Below, in pieces: positions 42,546 to 54,800 of a stretch of DNA of 64,000 bases. Each line of letters begins with the position of its first letter. The first letter of the stretch is position 1. Source of the stretch: Acholoe squamosa (Eukaryota > Annelida > Polychaeta > Phyllodocida > Polynoidae); NCBI GenBank assembly GCA_949317995.1, contig OX439038.1, forward strand, positions 620,001-684,000. Reading direction: 5' to 3'. A program made the position numbers and the translations under genes. The notes under the pieces were generated by a model. That model saw only the letters and a list, made by a program, of their open reading frames with translations. It was not told the DNA's origin and searched no databases.

Positions 42546-43167
42546 TATGTGACCCATCTTGAGAAAACATGCACCCGGGGGGATTTTTAGTTCCGCATTT
42601 GGCCACCAGGGGGCGGTGTATGAGTTAAACACTGAAAAATATACCAAAAAATGGCTTAGATCCATTTTTGATGGGTAATTCAGTGGTATGCTCAGAATTA
42701 TTCCATTTCTACTGAAAACGTTTCATTTATGGAATGCAAAGGAGACATCCGTTGTCATGAAAACATAGATAATTGGCATATATGGCAATTTCTGGTTGCC
42801 ACACCATTGTTCGAAATGGAAATTTTTGCCACAAATGTGTTGGATATTTACATAGGGAAGTCAGAACCGAAAACAGACCCAGCTAATTCGCTCTAGAACC
42901 GATTTTATGATAAAAACATCACATTTCTTTGTTTATTTTTTCCACAAAACTGTATTTTTTTAATTATCACTATTTAAGCTAGGATATAATGTATTTAGAG
43001 CTTATTTACATTTTTCAATTGTTCACACTGACCTAGGTTTGACAACCAATTACAGAAGAACTACCTGGAATATTTTAGCTCAAGATATCTCATTCTAAAG
43101 CACATGACGTCAACTTTAAAAGGCCATTTCTCCCCTGGATGCAGGTTTTTCCCCATCTAGTCACATA
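42546..43167. mobile_element. MITE of about 620 bp in the LINE
   Basis: TGTGAC...GTCACA termini with imperfect inverted repeats of about 36 bp, flanked by TA on each side. LINE coding resumes directly after it. It contains TGGCCACCAGGGGGCGG at 42600-42616. No ORF. The TA target suggests a Tc1/mariner-type source. Confidence 0.75.
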
Positions 43168-44591
43168 TAGTTAAAAAAAGCAGTACCAAAATTAAACTCA
43201 GGTGTCGCTAACTAAAATATTATAATCAAGAACTATTTTTAGATAAGCTAGATCAATATGATTGGAATGACACTCAGAACATGAATAATCCCAATGATAT
43301 CTGGAAAGCAATTGAAAGGAGAACCACTGAAATATTAGGTGAAATGTGCCCAGACGTTGAATATACAGTAAAGGAATCCCATGAACCATGGATCACAAGA
43401 GATATTATCTCTGAGATAAAAGAAAAAGATAGATTATTAAGAGTGGCTCGTAGATCAAATTTAGATAGAGATAAACAAAGAACCACTGTGGCCAGGAAAC
43501 ATGTTGATACATTAATTAACAATGCACGTAATACACATGTTAGGGGTACAGTAAACAGTAGTCAAGGTAATCCGAACAAAATGTTGGTACCATTTGAATA
43601 AAGCATTTTCACTGAAAGAATCAGACAAATCTTGTATTGTTTTAAAGAATAATCACGATGATTACATTGAACCAGATATGGTAGCAAACTTCAGACATAG
43701 ATGGATGCCACCTAATCAGCACCCAAACGTCCCTCTGTTACAAGAAATTGTTATTGACTGCCCCACTTTGCTAAAGCATATAAAGGAAGTGGATATTAAT
43801 AAATCATCTGCAGTTGACGGCATACCTACTAATATCTTGAAGACTGTACTGCTTCAGTACAGTCTTCAAGATATCAGTCAACTATAGCTAATAATACGAC
43901 TTCACCTTTAACACCTGTAACCTTTGGGGTACCTCAAGGCTCAGTGCTTGGACCATTGTTCTTCTTGATGTATGTGAATAATGTAGAAACCTGTTGTAGA
44001 ACATGTAATATAGAATTATTTGCTGATGATACTGTACTGTATGTTTCTGGTTATAACCTAGTGGAATCAGCAAGACACATGCAAGAAGATTTAGACAGAT
44101 ATATAATGTGGTGCAAGGAAAACTGGTTAACAATCAACGTAGCAAAAACCAATTATATGATATCCAAGGAAAAAGTAACATTGAAGATGGACAATTCACC
44201 AAGTACCATCATATAAACACCTGGGTGTTACTTTAGACCCTCAATTAAAATACGACATTTTTATCAAGAATCAAATTCAAACACTTGAGTTAAGAAGTTA
44301 CCAACTTAGATGAGTATCCTACATACTAGACACTGAAACCTTGGTTTTAATATACAAAACATTTATTCTTCCTATATTTGATTATGGTTGCATTCTTTAT
44401 CAATCAACGTCCAAGACTCTTAATGGCAAATTACAGAGAATGCAAAACAGATGTTTGAAAATTGCACTAAGAATGGACAAGATAACGAACACATTTGGTA
44501 CATGTCTTACCCGGAGTTAAGTACTTACAAGAAAGACACTAGTATTTTACCACAACAATGGCATTTAAAAGGGTACAATCAGAAATATAAA
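43168..44591 (+). pseudogene. LINE reverse transcriptase remnant
   Basis: 43215-43601 is the linker (DWNDTQNMNNPNDIWKAIE, HEPWITRDII). 43594-43887 carries the start of RT (INKSSAVDGIPTNILK). Then the frame jumps to GVPQGSVLGPLFFLMYVNN (about 43930) and FADDTVLYVSG (about 44017), the catalytic motif C. The intervening RT blocks including motif A are missing, and the deletion point is occupied by a perfect palindrome at 43832-43874. 44217-44591 holds the thumb (HLGVTLDPQLKY, TFILPIFDYGCILYQS) with several stops. Confidence 0.85.
43832..43874. repeat. Perfect 20-bp palindrome with 3-base loop
   Basis: ATATCTTGAAGACTGTACTG, then CTT, then its exact reverse complement. It sits at the breakpoint of the RT deletion. 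Confidence 0.95.
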
Positions 44592-45275
44592 TAGTGTTTA
44601 ATTAGGTTTTCCCTCAAATGGCTTAAAGGATTAAAGTTTACCCCTCACCTTTGTACCTAATTTTCTCTGTACATTCTTACCATTAGTCTACCTATCCTCA
44701 ATCTGCCTATCATTCACTTTACCTATCCCTCATGGTGACTATCCCCCAACTCTGCACATCCCTCATATTTGACTGGCACATCTGTGATATTACCTAGCAC
44801 CAATGTATCTTTTGAATATGCTCACCTTACAAGGTACCCTTTTGTGCCTATCTCTTAAACTGTTTATTACCTATCCTCCTTGCTACCCATCCTCTTCAAT
44901 ACCTATCCCTCAAGCTCACTTTATAGCTTTCCTACCTATCACAGCTTGATCAGCTGGGATAGCTCACATCCAACCTTCATTATGATCTCTTAGTCAACCT
45001 ATCCCCTAAAGAACAAATCAAACAGTCTACCTCAAGCATACATCTACTGATCACTCATGCTATATATCCTTGAGGTTACCTATTCTTCAGGCTGCCTATC
45101 CTTCATGGTATATAGCCCTCAGTCTACCTAACCAGCTATCTATGTATCTCTCACCTTGTATTCTATTCTTTCTACCTTTATAGTAGCTCTTATAGTCTAT
45201 GCCTTGTGAAATATACCTATCGCTCATTGTACCTATCCTCAAGTCTGCATATCACTCATGTTTACCTTACATATC
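44592..45275 (+). repeat. Inserted 684-bp copy of 35744-36427
   Basis: LINE coding stops on its left and resumes on its right (TRQWDGPRLKSV at about 45295). No terminal repeats or target duplication are visible at its edges. Confidence 0.93.
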
Positions 45276-45480
45276 AAGACCATAGAATGTTAGATACTAG
45301 ACAGTGGGATGGTCCAAGACTAAAGAGTGTGATGACGAGACTGAGTTCTGTACAATGTAGTGTGTATTATATACTAGCTGAAACTTGGAATAATCTACCA
45401 GCTGAAATTCGAAATATCCCCTAGATCAATTCAAGGTAAAGGTAAAATCAATGCTACAAGAGATGATGCCCACCGTATAA
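45276..45480 (+). pseudogene. LINE RT C-terminal end
   Basis: DTRQWDGPRLKSVMTRLSS and AETWNNLPAEIRNIP, then a stop and FKVKVKSML, the usual end of Jockey/CR1-type RT proteins. Confidence 0.78.
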
Positions 45481-45542
45481 TTCTTTGGGAGTAAACAGTA
45501 ATTAAAGATCCCATACCCCCCTTCCCCTTATATTCTTGATAC

Positions 45543-45563
45543 TTTTTTTTTTTTTTTTTTTTT
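45543..45563 (+). repeat. T-tract of 21 bases
   Basis: Uninterrupted run of T shortly after the LINE end. Confidence 0.9.
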
Positions 45564-45895
45564 GAATAACCATTAAAATACAATGTTATTTAGTACTGTG
45601 TTCTTCACAATACGGTATATGCTATGTTATATATTTAATTAAAAGGTTATTATATCATACCATATCTTTGACATCCGTGTACGTCTAGCAGATGAATGAT
45701 TACTTGGAAACAGAAATTACGGCTGCCTATGAGACTGCCTGCAAAGGTGAATGGCAGCTTCCTATTATTTGCTTAGTGTTATCAAAAAAACGAGCAATCC
45801 TTGAATATTTATAGCAAATAAAGGTAAATTTTCTCCAAAAAAAAACAAAACTGACATTAGTCCATTAGGGTATTAAAGGTACCATAAATTCCCTC
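45564..45895. other. Unique spacer
   Basis: AT-rich, no gene. The last part (CATATAAGTCACACCCTCG) already resembles the satellite unit that follows. Confidence 0.5.
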
Positions 45896-48800
45896 ATATA
45901 AGTCACACCCTCGTATAAGCTGCACCCTATTTGTAAGCTACATCTCGGGCACCCTGAGTCTGAGAGTAGGCTATTTGTAAGCTACATCTGGTATAAGCTG
46001 CACCCTGAGTCTGAGAGTAGGCTATTTGTAAGCTACATCTGGTATAAGCTGCACCCTGAGTCTGAGAGTAGGCTATTTGTAAGCTACATCTGGGACACCC
46101 TGAGTCTGAGAGTAGGCTATTTGTGAGCTACATCTGGGGCACCCTGAGTCTGAGAGAAGGCTATTTGTAAGCTACACCTGGGGCACCCTGAGTCTGAGAG
46201 TAGGCTATTTGTAAGCTACATCTGGGGCACCCTGAGTCTGAGAGTAGGCTATTTGTAAGATACATCTGGTATAAGCTGCACCCTGAGTCTGAGAGTATGC
46301 TATTTGTAAGCTACATCTGGGGCACCCTGAGTCTGAGAGTAGGCTATTTGTAAGCTACATCTGGTATAAGCTGAACCCTGAGTCTGAGAGTAGGCTATTT
46401 GTAAGCTACATCTGGGACACCCTGAGTCTGAGAGTAGGCTATTTGTAAGCTACATCTGGCACACCCTGAGTCTGAGAGAAGGCTATTTGTAAGCTACATC
46501 TGGGACACCCTGAGTCTGAGAGTAGGCTATTTGTAAGCTACATCTGGGACACCCTGAGTCTGAGAGTAGGCTATTTGTAAGCTACATCTGGGACACCCTG
46601 AGTCTGAAAGTAGGCTATTTGTAAGCTACATCTGGGACACCCTGAATCTGAGAGTAGGCTATTTGTAAGCTACATCTGGTATAAGCTGCACCCTGAGTCT
46701 GAGAGTATGCTATTTGTAAGCTACATCTGGTACTAGCTGCACCCTGAGTCTGAGAGTAGGCTATTTGTAAGCTACATCTGGTATAAGCTGCACCCTGAGT
46801 CTGAAAGTAGGCTATTTGTAAGCTACATCTGGTATAAGCTGCACCCTGAGTCTGAGAGTATGCTATTTGTAAGCTTCATCTGGGACAGCCTGAGTCTGAG
46901 AGTAGGCTATTTGTGAGCTACATCTGGGACACCCTGAGCCTGAGAGTAGGCTATTTGTAAGCTACATCTGGGACACCCTGAGTCTGAGAGTAGGCTATTT
47001 GTAAGCTACATCTGGTATAAGCTGCACCCTGAGTCTGAGAGAAGGCTATTTGTAAGCTACATCTGGTATAAGCTGCACCCTGAGTCTGAGAGTAGGCTAT
47101 TTGTAAGCTACATCTGGTATAAGCTGCACCCTGAGTCTGAAAGTAGGCTATTTGTAAGCTACATCTGGTATAAGCTGCACCCTGAGTCTGAGAGTAGGCT
47201 ATTTGTAAGCTACATCTGGGACACCCTGAGCCTGAGAGTAGGCTATTTGTAAGCTACATCTGGGACACCCTGAGTCTGAGAGTAGGCTATTTGTAAGCTA
47301 CATCTGGTATAAGCTGCACCCTGAGTCTGAGAGTATGCTATTTGTAAGCTTCATCTGGGACAGCCTGAGTCTGAGAGTAGGCTATTTGTGAGCTACATCT
47401 GGGACACCCTGAGCCTGAGAGTAGGCTATTTGTAAGCTACATCTGGGACACCCTGAGTCTGAGAGTAGGTTATTTGTAAGCTACATCTGGGACACCCTGA
47501 GTCTGAGAGTAGGCTATTTGTAAGCTACATCTGGGACACCCTGAGTCTGAGAGTATGCTATTTGTAAGCTACATCTGGTATAAGCTGCACCCTGAGTCTG
47601 AGAGTAGGCTATTTGTAAGCTACATCTGGTACTAGCTGCACCCTGAGTCTGAGAGTAGGCTATTTGTAAGCTACATCTGGTATAAGCTGCACCCTGAGTC
47701 TGAGAGTAGGCTGTTTGTAAGCTACATCTGGGACACCCTGAGTCTGAGAGTAGGCTTTTTGTAAACTACATCTGGGACACCCTGAGTCTGAGAGTAGGCT
47801 ATTTGTAAGCTACATCTGGGACACCCTGAGTCTGAGAGTAGGTTATTTGTAAGCTACATCTGGTATAAGCTGCACCCTGAGTCTGAGAGTAGGCTATTTG
47901 TAAGCTACATCTGGGACACCCTGAGTCTGAGAGTAGGCTATTTGTAAGCTACATCTGGGGCACCCTGAGTCTGAGAGAAGGCTATTTGTAAGCTACATCT
48001 GGGGCACCCTGAGTCTGAGAGTAGGCTATTTGTAAGCTACATCTGGTATAAGCTGCACCCTGAGTCTGAGAGTAGGCTATTTGTAAGCTACATCTGGTAT
48101 AAGCTGCACCCTGAGTCTGAGAGTAGGCTATTTGTAAGATACATCTGGTATAAGCTGCACCCTGAGTCTGAGAGTATGCTATTTGTAAGCTACATCTGGG
48201 GCACCCTGAGTCTGAGAGTAGGCTATTTGTAAGCTACATCTGGGACACCCTGAGTCTGAGAGTAGGCTATTTGTAAGCTACATCTGGCACACCCTGAGTC
48301 TGAGAGAAGGCTATTTGTAAGCTACATCTGGGACACCCTGAGTCTGAGAGTAGGCTATTTGTAAGCTACATCTGGGACACCCTGAGTCTGAGAGTAGGCT
48401 ATTTGTAAGCTACATCTGGGACACCCTGAGTCTGAAAGTAGGCTATTTGTAAGCTACATCTGGGACACCCTGAATCTGAGAGTAGGCTATTTGTAAGCTA
48501 CATCTGGTATAGGCTGCACCCTGAGTCTGAGAGTAGGCTATTTTGTGAGCTACACCTGGTATAAGCTGCACCCTGAGTCTGAGAGTAGGCTATTTGTAAG
48601 CTACATCTGGTATAAGCTGCACCCTGAGTCTGAGAGTAGGCTATTTGTAAGCTACATCTGGTATAAGCTGCACCCTGAGTCTGAGAGTAGGCTATTTGTA
48701 AGCTACATCTGGTATAAGCTGCACCCTGAGTCTGAGAGTAGGCTATTTGTAAGCTACATCTGGTATAAGCTGCACCCTGAGTCTGAGAGTAGGCTATTTG

Positions 48801-51800
48801 TAAGCTACATCTGGTATAAGCTGCACCCTGAGTCTGAGAGTAGGCTATTTGTAAGCTACATCTGGTATAAGCTGCACCCTGAGTCTGAGAGTAGGCTATT
48901 TGTAAGCTTCATCTGGGACAGCCTGAGTCTGAGAGTAGGCTATTTGTGAGCTACATCTGGGACACCCTGAGTCTGAGAGTAGGTTATTTGTAAGCTACAT
49001 CTGGGACACCCTGAGTCTGAGAGTAGGCTATTTGTAAGCTACATCTGGGACACCCTGAGTCTGAGAGTAGGTTATTTGTAAGCTACATCTGGGACACCCT
49101 GAGTCTGAGAGTAGGCTATTTGTAAGCTACATCTGGGACACCCTGAGTCTGAGAGTATGCTATTTGTAAGCTACATCTGGTATAAGCTGCACCCTGAGTC
49201 TGAGAGTAGGCTATTTGTAAGCTACATCTGGTACTAGCTGCACCCTGAGTCTGAGAGTAGGCTATTTGTAAGCTACATCTGGTATAAGCTGCACCCTGAG
49301 TCTGAGAGTAGGCTATTTGTAAGCTACATCTGGTATAAGCTGCACCCTGAGTCTGAGAGTAGGCTATTTGTAAGCTACATATGGGACACCCTGAGTCTGA
49401 GAGTAGGCTATTTGTAAGCTACATCTGGGACACCCTGAGTCTGAGAGTAGGCTTTTTGTAAACTACATCTGGGACACCCTGAGTCTGAGAGTAGGCTATT
49501 TGTAAGCTACATCTGGGACACCCTGAGTCTGAGAGTAGGCTATTTGTAAGCTACATCTGGGACACCCTGAGTCTGAGAGTATGCTATTTGTAAGCTACAT
49601 CTGGTATAAGCTGCACCCTGAGTCTGAGAGTAGGCTATTTGTAAGCTACATCTGGTACTAGCTGCACCCTGAGTCTGAGAGTAGGCTATTTGTAAGCTAC
49701 ATCTGGTATAAGCTGCACCCTGAGTCTGAGAGTAGGCTATTTGTAAGCTACATCTGGTATAAGCTGCACCCTGAGTCTGAGAGTAGGCTATTTGTAAGCT
49801 ACATCTGGGACACCCTGAGTCTGAGAGTAGGCTATTTGTAAGCTACATCTGGGACACCCTGAGTCTGAGAGTAGGCTTTTTGTAAACTACATCTGGGACA
49901 CCCTGAGTCTGAGAGTAGGCTATTTGTAAGCTACATCTGGGACACCCTGAGTCTGAGAGTAGGCTATTTGTAAGCTACATCTGGTATAAGCTGCACCCTG
50001 AGTCTGAGAGTAGGCTATTTGTAAGCTACATCTGGGACACCCTGAGTCTGAGAGTAGGCTATTTGTAAGCTACATCTGGGGCACCCTGAGTCTGAGAGAA
50101 GGCTATTTGTAAGCTACATCTGGGGCACCCTGAGTCTGAGAGTAGGCTATTTGTAAGCTACATCTGGGGCACCCTGAGTCTGAGAGTAGGCTATTTGTAA
50201 GATACATCTCGTATAAGCTGCACCCTGAGTCTGAGAGTATGCTATTTGTAAGCTACATCTGGGGCACCCTGAGTCTGAGAGTAGGCTATTTGTAAGCTAC
50301 ATCTGGTATAAGCTGAACCCTGAGTCTGAGAGTAGGCTATTTGTAAGCTACATCTGGGACACCCTGAGTCTGAGAGTAGGCTATTTGTAAGCTACATCTG
50401 GCACACCCTGAGTCTAAGAGAAGGCTATTTGTAAGCTACATCTGGGACACCCTGAGTCTGAGAGTAGGCTATTTGTAAGCTACATCTGGGACACGCTGAG
50501 TCTGAGAGTAGGCTATTTGTAAGCTACATCTGGGACACCCTGAGTCTGAAAGTAGGCTATTTGTAAGCTACATCTGGGACACCCTGAGTCTGAGAGTAGG
50601 CTATTTGTAAGCTACATCTGGGACACCCTGAGTCTGAGAGTAGGCTATTTGTAAGCTACATCTGGGACACCCTGAGTCTGAGAGTAGGCTATTTGTAAGC
50701 TACATCTGGGACACCCTGAGTCTGAGAGTAGGCTATTTGTAAGCTACATCTGGGACACCCTGAGTCTGAGAGTAGGCTATTTGTAAGCTACATCTGGGAC
50801 ACCCTGAGTCTGAGAGTAGGCTATTTGTAAGCTACATCTGGTATAGGCTGCACCCTGAGTCTGAGAGTAGGCTATTTGTAAGCTACATCTGGTATAAGCT
50901 GCACCCTGAGTCTGAGAGTAGGCTATTTGTGAGCTACATCTGGTATAAGCTGCACCCTGAGTCTGAAAGTAGGCTATTTGTAAGCTACATCTGGTATAAG
51001 CTGCACCCTGAGTCTGAGAGTAGGCTATTTGTAAGCTACATCTGGTATAAGCTGCACCCTGAGTCTGAAAGTAGGCTATTTGTGAGCTACATCTGGTATA
51101 AGCTGCACCCTGAGTCTGAGAGTATGCTATTTGTAAGCTTCATCTGGGACAGCCTGAGTCTGAGAGTAGGCTATTTGTGAGCTACATCTGGGACGCCCTG
51201 AGTCTGAGAGTAGGCTATTTGTAAGCTACATCTGGGACAACCTGAGTCTGAGAGTAGGCTATTTGTAAGCTACATCTGGGACACCCTGAGTCTGAGAGTA
51301 GGCTATTTGTAAGCTACATCTGGGACACCCTGAGTCTGAGAGTATGCTATTTGTAAGCTACATCTGGTATAAGCTGCACCCTGAGTCTGAGAGTAGGCTA
51401 TTTGTAAGCTACATCTGGTACTAGCTGCACCCTGAGTCTGAGAGTAGGCTATTTGTAAGCTACATCTGGTATAAGCTGCACCCTGAGTCTGAGAGTAGGC
51501 TAATTGTAAGCTACATCTGGGACACCCTGAGTCTGAGAGTAGGCTTTTTGTAAGCTACATCTGGGACACCCTGAGTCTGAGAGTAGGCTATTTGTAAGCT
51601 ACATCTGGTATAAGCTGCACCCTGAGTCTGAGAGTAGGCTATTTGTAAGCTACATCTGGGACACCCTGAGTCTGAGAGTAGGCTATTTGTAAGCTACATC
51701 TGGTATAAGCTGCACCCTGAGTCTGAGAGTAGGCTATTTGTAAGCTACATCTGGGACACCCTGAGTCTGAGAGTAGGCTATTTGTAAGCTACATCTGGTA

Positions 51801-54800
51801 TAAGCTGCACCCTGAGTCTGAGAGTAGGCTATTTGTAAGCTACATCTGGGACACCCTGAGTCTGAGAGAAGGCTATTTGTAAGCTACATCTGGTATAAGC
51901 TGCACCCTGAGTCTGAGAGAAGGCTATTTGTCAGCTATATCTGGGACACCCTGAGTCTGAAAGTAGGCTATTTGTAAGCTACATCTGGGGCACCCTGAGT
52001 CTGAGAGTAGGCTATTTGTAAGCTATATCTGGGACACCCTGAGTCTGAAAGTAGGATATTTGTAAGCTATATCTGGGACACCCTGAGTCTGAAAGTAGGC
52101 TATTTGTAAGCTACATCTGGGGCACCCTGAGTCTGAGAGTAGGCTATTTGTAAGCTACATCTGGTATAAGCTGCACCCTGAGTCTGAGAGTAGGCTATTT
52201 GTAAGCTACATCTGGGGCACCCTGAGTCTGAGAGTAGGCTATTTGTAAGCTACATCTGGTATAAGCTGCACCCTGAGTCTGAGAGTAGGCTATTTGTAAG
52301 CTACACCTGGTATAAGCTGCACCCTGAGTCTGAGAGTAGGCTATTTGTAAGCTACATCTGGTATAAGCTGCACCCTGAGTCTGAGAGTAGGCTATTTGTA
52401 AGCTACATCTGGGGCACCCTGAGTCTGAGAGTAGGCTATTTGTAAGCTACATCTGGTAAAAGCTGAACCCTGAGTCTGAGAGTAGGCTATTTGTAAGCTA
52501 CATCTGGGACACCCTGAGTCTGAGAGTAGGCTATTTGTAAGCTACATCTGGTATAAGCTGCACCCTGAGTCTGAGAGTAGGCTATTTGTGAGCTACATCT
52601 GGTATAAGCTGCACCCTGAGTCAGAGAGTAGGCTATTTGTAAGCTACATCTGGGGCACCCTGAGTCTGAGAGTAGGCTATTTGTAAGCTACATCTGGTAT
52701 AAGCTGAACCCTGACTCTGAGAGTAGGCTATTTGTAAGCTACACCTGGGGCACCCTGAGTCTAAGAGTAGGCTATTTGTAAGCTACATCTGGGACACCCT
52801 GAGTCTGAGAGTAGGCTATTTGTAAGCTACATCTGGGACACCCTGAGTCTGAGAGTAGGCTATTTGTAAGCTACATCTGGTATAAGCTGCACCCTGAGTC
52901 TGAGAGTAGGCTATTTGTAAGCTACATCTGGGACACCCTGAGTCTGAGAGCAGGCTATTTGTAAGCTACATCTGGTATAAGCTGGACCCTGAGTCTGAGA
53001 GTAGGCTATTTGTAAGCTACATCTGGGACACCCTGAGTCTGAGAGTAGGCTATTTGTAAGCTACATCTGGTATAAGCTGCACCCTGAGTCTGAGAGTAGG
53101 CTATTTGTAAGCTACATCTGGGGCACCCTGAGTCTGAGAGTAGGCTATTTGTAAGCTACATCTGGGACACCCTGAGTCTGAGAGAAGGCTATTTGTAAGC
53201 TACATCTGGTATAAGCTGCACCCTGAGTCTGAGAGTAGGCTATTTGTAAGCTACATCTGGGGCACCCTGAGTCTGAAAGTAGGTTATTTGTAAGCTACAT
53301 CTGGGACACCCTGAGTCTGAGAGTAGGCTATTTGTAAGCTACATCTGGTACTAGCTGCACCCTGAGTCTGAGAGTAGGCTATTTGTAAGCTACATCTGGG
53401 ACACCTGAGTCTGAGAGTAGGCTATTTGTAAGATACATCTGGTATAAGCTGCACCCTGAGTCTGAGAGTAGGTTTTTGTAAACTACATCTGGGACACCCT
53501 GAGTCTGAGAGTAGGCTATTTGTAAGCTACATCTGGGACACCCTGAGTCTGAGAGTAGGCTATTTGTAAGCTACATCTGGGGCACCCTGAGTCTGAGAGT
53601 AGGCTATTTGTAAGCTACATCTGGTATAAGCTGGACCCTGAGTCTGAGAGTAGGCTATTTGTAAGCTACATCTGGTATAAGCTGGACCCTGAGTCTGAGA
53701 GTAGGCTATTTGTAAGCTACATCTGGTATAAGCTGCACCCTGAGTCTGAGAGTAGGCTATTTGTAAGCTACATCTGGGACACCTGAGTCTGAGAGTAGGC
53801 TATTTGTAAGCTACATCTGGTATAAGCTGCACCCTGAGTCTGAGAGTAGGCTATTTGTAAGCTACATCTGGTATAAGCTGCACCCTGAGTCTGAGAGTAG
53901 GCTATTTGTAAGCTACATCTGGTATAAGCTGCACCCTGAGTCTGAGAGTAGGCTATTTGTAAGCTACATCTGGTATAAGCTGCACCCTGAGTCTGAGAGT
54001 AGGCTATTTGTAAGCTACATCTGGTATAAGCTGCACCCTGAGTCTGAGAGTAGGCTATTTGTAAGCTACATCTGGGACACCCTGAGTCTGAGAGTAGGCT
54101 ATTTGTAAGCTACATCTGGGACACCCTGAGTCTGAGAGTAGGCTATTTGTAAGCTACATCTGGGGCACCCTGAGTCTGAGAGTAGGCTATTTGTAAGCTA
54201 CATCTGGTATAAGCTGCACCCTGAGTCTGAGAGTAGGCTATTTGTAAGCTACATCTGGGACACCCTGAGTCTGAGAGTAGGCTATTTGTAAGCTACATCT
54301 GGGACACCCTGAGTCTGAAAGTAGGCTATTTGTAAGCTATATCTGGGACACCCTGAGTCTGAAAGTAGGCTATTTGTAAGCTACATCTGGGACACCCTGA
54401 GTCTGAGAGTAGGCTATTTGTAAGCTACATCTGGTATAAGCTGCACCCTGAGTCTGAGAGTAGGCTATTTGTAAGCTACATCTGGGACACCCTGAGTCTG
54501 AGAGAAAGATATTTGTAAGCTACATCTGGTATAAGCTGCACCCTGAGTCTGAGAGTAGGCTATTTGTAAGCTACACCTGGGGCACCCTGAGTCTGAGAGT
54601 AGGCTATTTGTAAGCTACATCTGGTATAAGCTGAACCCTGAGTCTGAGAGTAGGCTATTTGTAAGCTACACCTGGGGCACCCTGAGTCTGAGAGTAGGCT
54701 ATTTGTAAGCTACATCTGGGACACACTGAGTCTGAGAGTAGGCTATTTGTAAGCTACATCTGGGACACACTGAGTCTGAGAGTAGGCTATTTGTAAGCTA

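Larger units (their letters stand above)
42079..45480 (+). mobile_element. Non-LTR retrotransposon remnant, interrupted twice
   Basis: Order on the + strand: endonuclease remnant (42079-42545), MITE (42546-43167), linker and RT (43168-44591), 684-bp insertion (44592-45275), RT C-terminal end (45276-45480). The APE-type endonuclease words and the C-terminal WNNLPAEIRNIP are typical of Jockey/CR1-like elements. It is 5'-truncated, frameshifted and lacks the RT core from motif 1 to A. A T-tract follows at 45543-45563, not the poly(A) a + strand LINE would usually leave. Confidence 0.85.

Noticed and set aside
48545-51180. Frames repeating SYIWYKLHPESESRLFV
   Set aside because: 17-codon translation of the 51-bp satellite unit; broken wherever a 44-bp unit occurs.
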